Below, piece by piece: positions 33,136-41,775 of a DNA stretch of 64,000 nucleotides. The first letter of the stretch is position 1. Each line of letters starts with the position of its first letter. Under the pieces are notes generated by a model. The model made no database searches. It was not told the origin of the DNA and saw nothing but the letters and a program-made list of their open reading frames with translations. The stretch is from Actinoplanes sp. NBRC 103695 (GTDB taxonomy: Bacteria > Actinomycetota > Actinomycetes > Mycobacteriales > Micromonosporaceae): assembly GCF_030269485.1 (NCBI RefSeq), contig NZ_BSTL01000024.1:62001-126000 (forward strand), given 5' to 3'. The position numbers were made by a program, and so were the translations under genes.

Positions 33136-34545
33136 TCAGACGCGCACGATGTTGTGGTTGATCCGGAACATGTTGTCCGGGTCGTACTTCTCCTTGACGG
33201 CGACGACGCGGTCGTAGAGGTCGGCGCCGTAGACGGCACGCAGCTCCGCCGGGGTGCGCCCCTCCTCCGGCGACACGAAGTTGACCATGCTCCGCGGGTC
33301 CGCCCACGGCGTCAGCCGGTCGACGCAGGTGGCCAGGTAGCTGTGCAGGAGAGGCGCCGTGTCCGGACCGCCGATGCCGAGCGCGAAGAACTGGAACGGC
33401 AGGCCGCGTGAGGGCACCGCGTCCGGGACTTCGGGCGTACGGTCGAGGGCGCCGCCGAGCGGCCGGATCTCGACGGCGACCAGCGGGCACCCCGAGTCCG
33501 GCCCGGCCAGGTCGAGCAGCGCCGCGAGCGTGGCGTCGGACAGCTCGCGCAGGCCGAGGCTGCGGTCGTAGTAGGGCAGCGGGAACGCCGGGTCGTTGTG
33601 GACGGTGCCGGACTCGGCGTACGGAATCTCCGCGATCGTGTCCAGAACCGTCGCGCCCAGCGCCCGCATCGGCGTCAGCAGCCGCTCCCCGTCCGCCGCC
33701 GGGCCGACGTAGGTGAAGCGCACGTGCACCGTGAACGACCCGCGCAGCGGTTCCGGGATCTCGGGCAGGGGCGGCAGCCGCAGCACGCTGATCGACGTGG
33801 TGGCCGCGTCCGGGAGCGTCGCCGCGAAGTCCCGCCAGGCCGGCAGCACCTCGGCGAGGCGCTCACCCGCGAACCAGAGCCCGCCGCCGTACACGGTGGC
33901 GACCGGGAAGACCCCGAACTCCATCCCGGTGACCACGCCCAGGTTGCCCCGCGAGCCACGCAGGGCGACGAACAGGTCCGAGTCGTCGGTCGCGGTGACG
34001 GTGCGCAGGTGCCCGTCCGCGGTGACCACGTCGATCGAGGTGATGTGATCCGAGGCGTACCCGAAGGGCCGGCCCAGCACCGGGCTCATGCCACCGCCGA
34101 GCAGATAGCCGACCGCCCCCACGGTGGGTGACGAGCCGTGCGCCGCGGCCAGCCCGTGTACACCGGCCGCGGCGGTGATGTCGCCCCAGCGCGGCGACCC
34201 GGTGATCCGGACGCTGGACGCCCGCGGGTCGACGGTCACCGACGTCATCCGGTCCAGGGTCAGCAGCAGCTGGCCCTCGCCGGTACGCGGCTGCAGATGA
34301 CCGCCGCCCCGGGTGGCCACCGCCAGCCCGTTCCCGGCGGCGAACCGGACGGCGTGCTGCACGTCGGCGGCCGTGGCGGCGCCCACGACGACGGCCGGCG
34401 TCAGCGGGGTGTTCAGGTTGAAGGTGGCGCGCTCCTCGTCGTACCCGGGATCGCCGGGGACGAAGACCGGGCCGGCGAGGCGGCTTCTCAGTTCACTCAA
34501 TGTCTGCACGTCGGACTTGGACGCAAGGGACGGAACGTTGTTCAC
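33136..34545 (-). CDS. FAD-linked oxidase (BBE type)
   Basis: A 469-residue oxidase of the PCMH/BBE class. Its FAD-binding part (about 35-215) has TRGGGHLQPRTG, where His is the expected covalent FAD attachment site, and HGSSPTVGAVGYLLGGG. The Cys that gives a second covalent link in berberine-bridge enzymes is Ser here, so at most one link is expected. The C-terminal BBE motif YDPDNMFRINHNI is present. Substrates could be sugars, phenolics or a secondary metabolite. No signal peptide is seen. No biosynthetic partner genes are visible nearby. Confidence 0.88.
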   Translation of the reverse strand: MNNVPSLASKSDVQTLSELRSRLAGPVFVPGDPGYDEERATFNLNTPLTPAVVVGAATAADVQHAVRFAAGNGLAVATRGGGHLQPRTGEGQLLLTLDRMTSVTVDPRASSVRITGSPRWGDITAAAGVHGLAAAHGSSPTVGAVGYLLGGGMSPVLGRPFGYASDHITSIDVVTADGHLRTVTATDDSDLFVALRGSRGNLGVVTGMEFGVFPVATVYGGGLWFAGERLAEVLPAWRDFAATLPDAATTSISVLRLPPLPEIPEPLRGSFTVHVRFTYVGPAADGERLLTPMRALGATVLDTIAEIPYAESGTVHNDPAFPLPYYDRSLGLRELSDATLAALLDLAGPDSGCPLVAVEIRPLGGALDRTPEVPDAVPSRGLPFQFFALGIGGPDTAPLLHSYLATCVDRLTPWADPRSMVNFVSPEEGRTPAELRAVYGADLYDRVVAVKEKYDPDNMFRINHNIVRV

Positions 34546-34580
34546 CGCCCGTGTGGATCTTCACGCGTCGGAAAGCCGAC

Positions 34581-36206
34581 TCAGCCGGCCTCGACGCGGT
34601 TGCGGCCGGTGCGCTTCGCCCGGTAGAGGTTCTCGTCGGCGTGGCGGGTCGCGGCCGTCAGGTCGGCGTCCGGGCCCACCGCGGCGACGCCGATGCTGAT
34701 CGTGATCGGGCGGCCCGGCGCCAGGTCCGGCCAGGTCATGGCGGCCACGTGGGAGCGCAGCAGCTCGCACCGGGATGCCGCGTCGGCGAGGTCGGTGGCC
34801 GCGAGGGCGATCAGGAACTCCTCGCCGCCCATCCGGGCGACCAGGTCGGTGTCGCGTACCGAAGCCATCAGCTCGCCCGCGATCCGCTGCAGGACCAGGT
34901 CGCCGCTGTGGTGACCGAAGCGGTCGTTGACGTCCTTGAATTTGTCGATGTCGACGACCGCGACGCAGAGCGGGCCGGCCGCGGCCATCTCCGGCAGGCG
35001 CTGCTCGGCGTGCCGGCGGTTCGGCAGGCCGGTCAGGGAGTCCTCGCTGGCCTGCCGCTGCCAGGTCAGGTTCGACCGTTCCAGCTCGGCGCTGCGGACC
35101 CGAGCCAGCTCGGCCTCCAGGCGGGCGTTGTCCAGCTCGAACTGGTGCACGGCCATGCGGGCGCGGGCGGCGGCGACGTCGCTGTGCGCGGACCGCTCCA
35201 TCGCGTGGTAGGCCTTGTACGAGGCCAGTGCCGACTTGTGGTCGCCGAAGCTCTCGTACGCCTCCGACAGGTCCCGGTGGACGGCCATCGCCATCGGCGT
35301 CTCGCCCGCGGCGACCGACTGGTCGAGGGCCTCTTGCAGGCCGCTGATCGCCTCGGCGTGCCGTCCGCGCATCAGCCGCAGCTGGGCCTGGTGCTGGAGT
35401 GTCCCCAGCTCCACCGAGTGGTACCCGTGGGTGACCGCGATGGTCCGGGCCTCGGCGATCATCTGGTCCGCCGCTTCGAAGTCGCCGCCCAGGGCGCGCA
35501 GCATGCCGTAGTTGTCCAGGCTGATCGCGACCCGGAACGGGTTGCCCGCCTCCCGGGCCAGCCGCAGCGCCTCGTCGACGTGGCCCAGCGCGGCGCGCAG
35601 CGTGGTCTCGGCGCCCGCGTTGTCGCCGGCCGCCCGCCGCCGCGACACCTGGTGCACCGCGTTGTCACCGAGGTTGTTGAGCACACAGAACCGGGCCTCG
35701 GCGTCCATGCTGGTGGACATCTGCAGGGCGGTCAGCAGGTAGGTGGTGCTCAGGTCGTACTGGCCGAGGCTGCCGTGCACCACGCCGGTGCGGTTGTGCA
35801 CCCAGTAGAGCAGGTCCTGCGCGCCGAGCCGGTGCGCGATGTCGCGGCCCCGGGTCAGCACGTCCAGGGCCTCCTCGTGCATGCCCAGCTCGTTGAGGCA
35901 CATGGCCTCCACGGTGAGCACGTCGCAGATCGCGGCGTCGTCGCCCAGGCCTTCCAGCAGCGCGACCGCGTCCCGGCAGGCGGTGACGGCCCGCTCCTGC
36001 TCGCCGAGCCGCAGCAGCTGGTTGGCCATCGACCGCAGTGCCGCGGCCCGGCCGGCGTCGTCGTGCTGGACGGTGGCCAGGTCGGCCGCCTGCCACGCCA
36101 GGTCACAGCCGCCCCGGTAGTCACCGGCCAGCCGGGCCTGCTCGGCACGGTCGAGCAGGCCGGCGACGGCGGTGGAGGACAGCACGGCGGGGGCGGATCC
36201 GGTCAC
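34581..36206 (-). CDS. TPR-GGDEF diguanylate cyclase
   Basis: A 541-residue cytoplasmic protein. Residues about 10-340 are tetratricopeptide repeats (for example AVHRDLSEAYESFGDHKSAL), followed by a coiled coil (about 350-385) and a GGDEF domain (390-541) with DSLTGLPNRRHAEQ, the metal site VDIDKFKDVND and the active MGGEEF motif. It should make cyclic di-GMP. I see no clear RxxD inhibitory site upstream of GGEEF. The TPR region is presumably the input, sensing a partner protein. It is one of three GGDEF proteins in the window, the others being at 44709-46853 and 47783-49855. Confidence 0.92.
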   Translation of the reverse strand: MTGSAPAVLSSTAVAGLLDRAEQARLAGDYRGGCDLAWQAADLATVQHDDAGRAAALRSMANQLLRLGEQERAVTACRDAVALLEGLGDDAAICDVLTVEAMCLNELGMHEEALDVLTRGRDIAHRLGAQDLLYWVHNRTGVVHGSLGQYDLSTTYLLTALQMSTSMDAEARFCVLNNLGDNAVHQVSRRRAAGDNAGAETTLRAALGHVDEALRLAREAGNPFRVAISLDNYGMLRALGGDFEAADQMIAEARTIAVTHGYHSVELGTLQHQAQLRLMRGRHAEAISGLQEALDQSVAAGETPMAMAVHRDLSEAYESFGDHKSALASYKAYHAMERSAHSDVAAARARMAVHQFELDNARLEAELARVRSAELERSNLTWQRQASEDSLTGLPNRRHAEQRLPEMAAAGPLCVAVVDIDKFKDVNDRFGHHSGDLVLQRIAGELMASVRDTDLVARMGGEEFLIALAATDLADAASRCELLRSHVAAMTWPDLAPGRPITISIGVAAVGPDADLTAATRHADENLYRAKRTGRNRVEAG

Positions 36207-36246
36207 ATCGCTGTTATCGACCCGAAAGCCCGGCAGTTGAGGAAGC

Positions 36247-36711
36247 TTAGAAACGGGCCGCGAGCGCCCTCAGGGTGGCGGTGATGCCGTGTGCGTTTTT
36301 GGGCGGGAACTTGAGGATCTCCATCACCCGCGGCGACCGTGACGTCGAGTAGTCGAACGTCTCGGTGACCTCGGTGACGCCCGGCGTGGTCTCGGCCAGC
36401 TCCCACCGCCACCGGTGCCCGAGCGGGTGCTGCCACTCCACCAGCTGGTCGGCCTCGAGCCCGGTCACCACCGAGGTGATCGAGTACGGCAGCCCGTACT
36501 GTTTCATCCCGACGGTGAACCGGTCGCCGGCCTTGAGCGCGTGCGGCCCCTTGACCGGCACGTCCCGCACGGTCCCGGAGCCGTCCAGTTCCGCGTGCCG
36601 GTGCGGATCCGCCACCAGCGCGAAGATCTCCGCCGCCGGTGCGTTCACCAGCACCCGCCGGCTCACCCGCCGAGGTCCCGAATCCACGCTTGTCACTGCC
36701 GCTTCCGTCAT
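36247..36711 (-). CDS. SRPBCC (polyketide cyclase/START-like) protein
   Basis: A 154-residue protein of the SRPBCC fold: RRVLVNAPAAEIFALVADP at the N-terminus, the strand VPVKGPHALKAGDRFTVGM, and EWQHPLGHRWRWEL in the curved sheet, with the long C-terminal helix after about 125. It forms a hydrophobic pocket for a small ligand. It ends before, and reads in the same direction as, the LLM oxidoreductase, 23 bp downstream of it, so the two are probably one transcript. Confidence 0.85.
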   Translation of the reverse strand: MTEAAVTSVDSGPRRVSRRVLVNAPAAEIFALVADPHRHAELDGSGTVRDVPVKGPHALKAGDRFTVGMKQYGLPYSITSVVTGLEADQLVEWQHPLGHRWRWELAETTPGVTEVTETFDYSTSRSPRVMEILKFPPKNAHGITATLRALAARF

Positions 36712-36734
36712 GCGGCCACCGTAACCCGTACCGA

Positions 36735-37676
36735 TCAGGCCTTGACCAGCGGACGCAGCGCCGCACCCACCTGGGCGACCACGCCGGGGCGGTGGCCGTT
36801 GCGGATCAGGTTGATGGTGAGGCCGTCGACGCCGGCGCCGAGGACCTTCTCGTTCAGCTGCTCGGCGACCTGGTCGGGGGTGCCGAGGAAGGCGCGGTTG
36901 CGGCGGTCGTCGGGGATGGTCTCGCCGAGTTCCTTCGCCTCCTGCTCGGTCTCGCCGACCATGCCCATGACCAGGTAGCTGGTCTTCAGCGTGGCCGGGT
37001 CGCGGCCGATCTCCTCGCACCGCTCGCGCAGCACGGACACCTTGCGCGCCAGGTCGTCCACGTCGCAGATGATGTTCATGTGGTCGGCGAAGCGCGCGGC
37101 CAGCCGGAACGTCTTCTGCTCGCCGCTGCCGCCCAGCATGATCGGGACGGCGGACCGGTACCGCGGGTTGTTCATGGCGCCGCGGGCCGTGTACCACTTG
37201 CCCTCGAGGTTGCCCTCCTCGCCACGCAGCATCGGCGCGATGATCGTCAGCGCCTCCTCGAGCCTCTCGAAGCGCTGGCCGAAGGTCCCGAACTCGTAGC
37301 CGAGGTCGTGGTGCTCCCGCTCGTACCAGCCGGCGCCGATGCCGAGCACGGCCCGCCCGTGCGAGACCACGTCGAGGGTGGTCACGGTCTTCGCGAGCAG
37401 GGCGGGATTCCGGTACGTGTTCCCGGTGACCAGCGTGGACAGCTGGACGGTCGAGGTGGCGGTGGCCAGCGCCCCGAGGGTCGTGTAGGCCTCGAGCATC
37501 GCGTTCTCCGGCGCGCCGATGCCCGGCAGTTGGTAGAAGTGGTCCATCACCAGCACCGTGTCGAACCCGGTGGCCTCGGCCTCCCGGGCCTGGGCGACGA
37601 CGGTGTCGAAGAGTTCCTCGGCCGGTACGCCGGGGTAGGTGAAGTTGGGGATCTGGTATCCGAGCCGGATGGTCAC
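36735..37676 (-). CDS. LLM class F420-dependent oxidoreductase
   Basis: A 313-residue luciferase-like monooxygenase-fold enzyme. The N-terminus IRLGYQIPNFTYPGVP is followed by TGFDTVLVMDHFYQLP, then the TTLDVVSHGRAVLGIGAGWYEREH block typical of F420-dependent members, and IMLGGSGEQKTFRLAARFAD. The substrate is unknown. I chose GTG at 37676: the 26 codons before it come from a repetitive leader. The gene is divergent from a TetR gene with operator palindromes between, and is followed by an SRPBCC gene. Confidence 0.92.
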   Translation of the reverse strand: MTIRLGYQIPNFTYPGVPAEELFDTVVAQAREAEATGFDTVLVMDHFYQLPGIGAPENAMLEAYTTLGALATATSTVQLSTLVTGNTYRNPALLAKTVTTLDVVSHGRAVLGIGAGWYEREHHDLGYEFGTFGQRFERLEEALTIIAPMLRGEEGNLEGKWYTARGAMNNPRYRSAVPIMLGGSGEQKTFRLAARFADHMNIICDVDDLARKVSVLRERCEEIGRDPATLKTSYLVMGMVGETEQEAKELGETIPDDRRNRAFLGTPDQVAEQLNEKVLGAGVDGLTINLIRNGHRPGVVAQVGAALRPLVKA

Positions 37677-37687
37677 GACGCCTCCGT

Positions 37688-37740
37688 GCGATGTCTGCCG
37701 ATGTTGCGGTGCCTGCTGATGCTGCGATGTCTGCCGATGT
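37688..37740. repeat. 17-bp direct repeat in the LLM oxidoreductase leader
   Basis: GCGATGTCTGCCGATGT occurs at 37688-37704 and 37724-37740, with related GATG units between. It adjoins the first TetR-type palindrome and is the reason a longer open frame exists upstream of the LLM gene. Confidence 0.5.
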
Positions 37741-37778
37741 AAGAGGGCTCTCACATGTTAATGTAAGAGCCCTCTTAC
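37739..37778. promoter_or_regulatory. Two TetR-type operator palindromes in the divergent promoter
   Basis: GTAAGAGGGCTCTCAC (37739-37754) and GTAAGAGCCCTCTTAC (37763-37778) are two 16-bp palindromes with centres 24 bases apart. The second is perfect and the first has one mismatch. Together they also make a large inverted repeat with 13-bp arms. The form GTAAGAG-NN-CTCTTAC is typical of TetR-family operators. The TetR gene starts 17 bases further on, so the regulator should repress itself and the LLM oxidoreductase. Confidence 0.8.
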
Positions 37779-37795
37779 GAGGAGGCAACTGAGAC

Positions 37796-38392
37796 ATGGG
37801 TTACCACCACGGTGACCTTCGGGCCGCGCTGATCGAGGCGAGCTTCGGGTTGCTGGCCGAGTCCGGTCTGCACGGGTTCTCGGTCGCCGCGGTCGCGCGC
37901 CGGCTCGGGGTGAGCTCGGCTGCGCCGTACCGGCACTTCCCGGACCGTGATCACCTGCTCGGCGCGGTCTCTTCGGCGGCCGCGCGCGATCTGCGCGCGG
38001 AGATCGTCGAGGCCACCGACGCCGCCGGCGACGACGCGGGGGACAGGCTGGCCGCGGTGGCGGGGGCCTACGTCACATTCGTGACGCGTACGGGCGCGGG
38101 CATCACGGTCATCTTCGCGGCCGGGCTGTCCGAGCTGGTGGACGAGGAGCGCCGCGAGCGCACCCGGGCCCTGATGACCACGATCGTGGACCTCGCCGTG
38201 GCGGCGGGACCGGGTTCCTACCAGGATGTCATCCGGCTCGTCGAGGCCACGATCGCCGTGGCGCACGGCTACACGTCGCTGCTCTTCGACGGCTTCTTCG
38301 CCCGCCCCGACGGCCACGCCACCGATGTCGCCGCCGCCCGGGCCGTCGAGACCGCGCGGGCGCTGACCAGCTCTCAGGCTCGGCCGCTGTAG
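37796..38392 (+). CDS. TetR/AcrR family transcriptional regulator
   Basis: A 198-residue repressor. The N-terminal helix-turn-helix (about 20-52) has GFSVAAVARRLGVSSAAPYR followed by HFPDRDHLL. The C-terminal ligand domain has a WHG-like helical pattern, with VDLAVAAGPGSYQDVIRLVE. GAGGAGG lies about 11 bases before the ATG. It is divergent from the LLM oxidoreductase and lies next to two operator palindromes, so it very likely controls that gene and itself. Its ligand is unknown. Confidence 0.92.
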   Translation: MGYHHGDLRAALIEASFGLLAESGLHGFSVAAVARRLGVSSAAPYRHFPDRDHLLGAVSSAAARDLRAEIVEATDAAGDDAGDRLAAVAGAYVTFVTRTGAGITVIFAAGLSELVDEERRERTRALMTTIVDLAVAAGPGSYQDVIRLVEATIAVAHGYTSLLFDGFFARPDGHATDVAAARAVETARALTSSQARPL

Positions 38393-38520
38393 TCCCGGAC
38401 CAGCGGCAGGAAGACCTCGTCCACGATGGACACGATGCTCTCGTCCGTGGCCGGTCGCAGGTGCAGCAGCGCCTCCCCGCGCAACAGGTCGAACGGCAGG
38501 TCACGCACGCGCTGCGGCAG
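38376..38520 (-). pseudogene. C-terminal fragment of a second TetR-type regulator
   Basis: The minus strand reads RVRDLPFDLLRGEALLHL, then RPATDESIVSIVDEVFLP and LVRDYSGRA before a stop. This is a typical TetR C-terminal end with no start or DNA-binding part. It overlaps the 3' end of the intact TetR gene on the other strand and stops abruptly where a different gene fragment begins, at about 38515. Confidence 0.6.
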
Positions 38521-38846
38521 GCCGCCCGGTCGCCGCCCTCGCGCTCGGCGACGTCATCGCCAAGGTCAACCCGGTCGACGCCGAGCTGACCGCCGACCCC
38601 CTCAACCCCAAAACCGCTTTCCTGGCGTACGAGCGACGGCTGCGCCCCTTCGTCGACCGCAGCCAGGCGCCGGCGCTCCGTTCCGGCTCGAACGTCCTCC
38701 CTCGGACGGCACGCGACCTGCGCCGCCGCAACCTGAAGTTCCGTGCGGCGCCCTGGCTGCAACGCCTCGGCCTGCTGAACGTGCTGTCCAGCGCCCACGT
38801 CCGGGACGCCTCGAACGACTTCGCCCTCGCTACGAGCGGCCGGTGA
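38521..38846 (+). pseudogene. C-terminal fragment of a probable FAD-dependent monooxygenase
   Basis: The plus-strand frame reads VAALALGDVIAKVNPVDAEL, then AFLAYERRLRPFVDRSQ and a basic tail. The YERRLRPFVDRSQ element is typical of the C-terminal part of PHBH-type flavin monooxygenases. No start or FAD-binding region is present. With the TetR fragment it suggests that a divergent regulator/monooxygenase pair was deleted through its middle. Confidence 0.5.
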
Positions 38847-39657
38847 GCGGCGCCGCGGACCGGGCGACCTGCTCCTGCCAGTACCTCTCGAACGGCAGCG
38901 CGGCGACCCGTTCCGCCTCGGCCCGGATCTCCCCGTCCAGCCCGGCGATCAGCCCCCGGTTGGCGTCGAACCAGCTCAGCAGCGCGACCACGGCCTCCGG
39001 CTGTCTTTGCTCGGCGGCCAGCACATCCAGCAGCACGCGTGCCAGGGCCGCCGCGTCGGTCGTACCCACCGGAAGAAGCGCGAGAATCCCGCGCACCGCG
39101 CCACCGGGCCGCTCCGGGATCCGCAGGATCCGGCCCACCAGGCCGGGCACGTCGGACTCCGTGCGCAGCAACAGCTCGAACCCGGCGACGTAACAGATCG
39201 CCGGCTTGCCCCGCAGGCTGCTCTCCACTCCGTCGCCGTCCCCGGCCCAGCCCCGGATGACCTCGACCGCGAACGGCAGATCGTCGAAGGCGTCGATCAG
39301 CGTCCGCACCACGGGCGGCTCGCCCAGCACACACAGCACCGGCGCCGGCCTTCCCGAGCGTGCCTGATCCCAGTAGGGAACCTCGCGCAACGAGTCCGGT
39401 GGGAAGGCCGGCCCGTCCGGGTCCAGCCGTCTCTCCGGCGGACGGCTCGTCTCGCCCTGAACGGTCACCGGCTCGCCGGCGCCGAAGAGCACGCGACCAG
39501 GCTCGATCTCCGCGGTCACCCGGTAACCCGTCCCGCGCGCGGCGGTTGCCGCAGGAGCGTCGGCCACCACCCGCGCGGTGCCGGTGAACGCCGCCGACGC
39601 GGACTCGACGACGGTGAGCCAGCTCGGCGGCTCGGGTGAGCGGCGCGACCTCACCAC
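38830..39657 (-). CDS. Unknown protein coupled to an eCIS-type gene
   Basis: A 275-residue protein that I do not recognise. The N-terminal 100 residues are beta-rich (TARVVADA, GYRVTAEIEPGRVLFGAGEPVTVQ). The middle has PVLCVLGEPPVVRTLID, and the C-terminal 110 residues are helical and acidic, ending near FERYWQEQVARS. The GTG start (39657, or 39654) overlaps the stop of the upstream gene, so the two are translationally coupled and probably function together. The stop overlaps a monooxygenase fragment on the other strand. Confidence 0.6.
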   Translation of the reverse strand: MVRSRRSPEPPSWLTVVESASAAFTGTARVVADAPAATAARGTGYRVTAEIEPGRVLFGAGEPVTVQGETSRPPERRLDPDGPAFPPDSLREVPYWDQARSGRPAPVLCVLGEPPVVRTLIDAFDDLPFAVEVIRGWAGDGDGVESSLRGKPAICYVAGFELLLRTESDVPGLVGRILRIPERPGGAVRGILALLPVGTTDAAALARVLLDVLAAEQRQPEAVVALLSWFDANRGLIAGLDGEIRAEAERVAALPFERYWQEQVARSAAPLTGRS

Positions 39658-40700
39658 GTCGAGTGCTCCTCGGTCGCGACGTCGTTGGCGACCGGGTCCT
39701 CGTGCAGCGGCCAGATGCCGCCGGAGCCGTCGCCCGTACCGGTCACCTTGGCCCCCGAGGCCGGATCGGCCGTGACCACGCTTGCCGCCGGCGAGCCCGG
39801 GTTGACGGTGACCGTGGTGCCGTAACCGACCTCCCAGTCGGCGTAGCTCAGCGGGATGGCCGTATCCGAGTTCTTGTCCTTGACGGCGAGCCAGCTGCGG
39901 AACCGGTCGCGGCCGTCGGTGCGGACCAGGTGCTGTTCGTCGGCGCCGCTGCCCAGCTTCCACGGCTGGGTGGAGCTCGGGGTGTCGGACATGGTGCTCA
40001 CCTTGGTGCTCGGGTCGGTGGCGGCGAACTGGTCGACGGTCTCCGGGCCGTACCACGGCACCTGCCCCGCGTCGCCGTCCCGCACCGGGATGGCGCTGAG
40101 GGTGTCGGACACCTTCTTGCGGTCGCTGAAGATCTGGGGGAGCAGCTGCTCGAACAACCCCGGCGTGTGTCCCGGCGGCTCGTAGTAGAAGTTGCGCGTG
40201 GACTCGAAGACCGTCTGCAGGAAGCCGATCTCGTAGTCGCCGATGCGGGCGGCCGGCCCGGTGGCCGTCACGCTGCCGGTGGCGCGGTACCGCTGGCTCG
40301 CCACCCGCAGGTCGGCGCCGTTCTTGGTGAACGCCAGCGGGTTGGCGACCGTGGCGGCGAAACCGCTGGAGGTGAACGTGACGGCGCCGGTCAGCGATGC
40401 CGCCCCCGCGCCGAGCCCGATCACCGACGCCGCGTTGGCGATCGCGCTGTCGGTCGTGGAGTACCGGGCCGCGTCGCCGGAGCGGCGGCTCGAGGAGGCG
40501 CCGAGGGCTTGCGCGACGGCCCGGTTGCCGGCCGTCCCCTGCAGAGCGAGCAGCGCCCGGCTCGCGGACGCCGGCGGATCGCCCCGCTCGGACGCCGCGG
40601 TCAGCAGCTCGTCGTCAAGCTCGGCGCGGACCCGGTGGGAACCCATCCGGTCAGTGTGTCCGTCCAGGTCGAGGCGGGCAAGGACCGCCGGGACAGCCAT
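39651..40700 (-). CDS. Protein with an LQ-x3-GN-x-AV N-terminal motif, possible injection-system cargo or component
   Basis: A 349-residue protein. Residues 53-62 read LQGTAGNRAV, a motif found near the N-terminus of many actinobacterial DUF4157-like and extracellular contractile injection system-associated proteins. The rest is beta-rich with many Thr/Ser (for example LTGAVTFTSSGFAATV), plus a segment FYYEPPGHTPGLFEQLLPQI. There is no signal peptide. Its stop overlaps the start of the next gene. The injection-system link rests only on the short motif; no sheath, tube or baseplate gene is visible in the window. Confidence 0.55.
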   Translation of the reverse strand: MAVPAVLARLDLDGHTDRMGSHRVRAELDDELLTAASERGDPPASASRALLALQGTAGNRAVAQALGASSSRRSGDAARYSTTDSAIANAASVIGLGAGAASLTGAVTFTSSGFAATVANPLAFTKNGADLRVASQRYRATGSVTATGPAARIGDYEIGFLQTVFESTRNFYYEPPGHTPGLFEQLLPQIFSDRKKVSDTLSAIPVRDGDAGQVPWYGPETVDQFAATDPSTKVSTMSDTPSSTQPWKLGSGADEQHLVRTDGRDRFRSWLAVKDKNSDTAIPLSYADWEVGYGTTVTVNPGSPAASVVTADPASGAKVTGTGDGSGGIWPLHEDPVANDVATEEHSTW

Positions 40701-40802
40701 CCGGGCAGGCTACAGCGGATCCACGGTCGACCGGTCCGGTCAGCAGGGAATGCTCCACGGCCCCGATGCCGGACGACCTGGCGACGCCCTACACTTCGCG
40801 AC

Positions 40803-40835
40803 GCAGCGGCGCCCCGCCCGAGTGGGCGCCGCTGC
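40803..40835. terminator. Strong GC hairpin between minus-strand genes
   Basis: GCAGCGGCGCCC (40803-40814) and GGGCGCCGCTGC (40824-40835) form a perfect 12-bp stem with a nine-base loop, eight bases beyond the stop of the small membrane protein gene. There is no T-run, as usual for actinomycete hairpin terminators. It should separate that gene from the one starting at 40700. Confidence 0.6.
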
Positions 40836-40843
40836 CCTCTGTC

Positions 40844-41146
40844 TCACAGGCGAAGGAGGGCATTGCCGCCGAGCATGATCAGCATGCCGACGGCGATCAC
40901 GCCCCAGGCGATGCCGAGCCGGCGGGACGCGGTCTCCGGCCGGTTGTCGGCCATCGCGCGCACCGCGAAACAGACTCCGGCCAGGTTGACCGGGATGCCC
41001 ACGACCAGCAGGCCGAGCACCGACCGCGGGGTGCGGTCGCTGTCCTGCGCGACGAGCAGCGCGAGCATCAACGGCACCGCGACCGCGAACACGACCGCGG
41101 CGAGCCCGCCGGTGAACCGCATCGACCGCGTCGGGTCCGAATCCAT
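40844..41146 (-). CDS. Small membrane protein
   Basis: A 100-residue protein with three hydrophobic segments: GLAAVVFAVAVPLMLALLVA (about 14-33), LGLLVVGIPVNLAGVCFAV (about 44-62) and IAWGVIAVGMLIMLGGNALL (about 79-98). The function is unknown. It follows the gene at 41157 by ten bases in the same direction, so the two are probably co-transcribed, and a strong hairpin follows it. Confidence 0.6.
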   Translation of the reverse strand: MDSDPTRSMRFTGGLAAVVFAVAVPLMLALLVAQDSDRTPRSVLGLLVVGIPVNLAGVCFAVRAMADNRPETASRRLGIAWGVIAVGMLIMLGGNALLRL

Positions 41147-41156
41147 GTCTGCCCCT

Positions 41157-41552
41157 TCAGAACAACGTGATGATCAGGCCGAGCTCGCGCGCGGCGGTGT
41201 CGCGGCAATGGTCGGCGAAGGACCGCAGATCGGCGAGCACCCGGGCGAACGCGCCGTCATGCGGGTCGCCCTGCCGCACCTTGTAGACACCGTTCCGGGC
41301 CATCTCGGCGACAGAGAACCCGCGGCGTGCCGCGGCGACGTCCAGGGCGTCGATCCGGTCCGCCGTACCGGCCGGGAACGCCGGATCCGAGCACCGCCGG
41401 CTTCCGGCGAAGCGCTCGTCGCCGAACCGGACGCCGAACGACGGGTAGTCCTCGGCCGTCGCCCGCAGCGCGGGGTCGGCGCGGATCGCCCGCACCGGAT
41501 CGGCGTCCAGCGGGACCGGGATGCTCTTGAAGTCGAGGCCCACGCCGCTCAC
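41157..41552 (-). CDS. Unknown small cytoplasmic protein
   Basis: A 131-residue protein with no recognised domain. It has the conserved-looking segments EDYPSFGVRFGDERFAG and RGFSVAEMARNGVYKVRQGD, and a C-terminal amphipathic helix (LADLRSFADHCRDTAARE). It is ten bases upstream of a small membrane protein gene and probably in an operon with it. Confidence 0.5.
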   Translation of the reverse strand: MSGVGLDFKSIPVPLDADPVRAIRADPALRATAEDYPSFGVRFGDERFAGSRRCSDPAFPAGTADRIDALDVAAARRGFSVAEMARNGVYKVRQGDPHDGAFARVLADLRSFADHCRDTAARELGLIITLF

Positions 41553-41775
41553 TTCAGTAAGGGGTCATCCGTGACCGACGACCGATGTGCCGGCGGCGCC
41601 GGATCACGAGGCTCTGGGGATATCCGCGTTGACAAGATCAAGGACGTTCCGGACATCGCCGGCGAGTGGTACCGGGAGATCGTCTCATGGGCCGCCGCCA
41701 CGCCCGGGGCGGGCCAAGACCTACCAGGACGCCGAGTGCCCGTCCCGGACCTTCACCGACCTGACGCCATCGTGG
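41553..41775. other. Gap of about 220 bp
   Basis: No gene is supported here. Short frames on the plus strand are low-complexity and end within the opposite-strand gene at 41776. It should contain the promoter of the 41552 gene. Confidence 0.4.

Noticed and set aside
34500..36284. Long plus-strand open frame of 594 codons
   Set aside because: It is the complement of the TPR-GGDEF gene; composition (Val/Gly/Arg/His-rich) is that of an antisense shadow.
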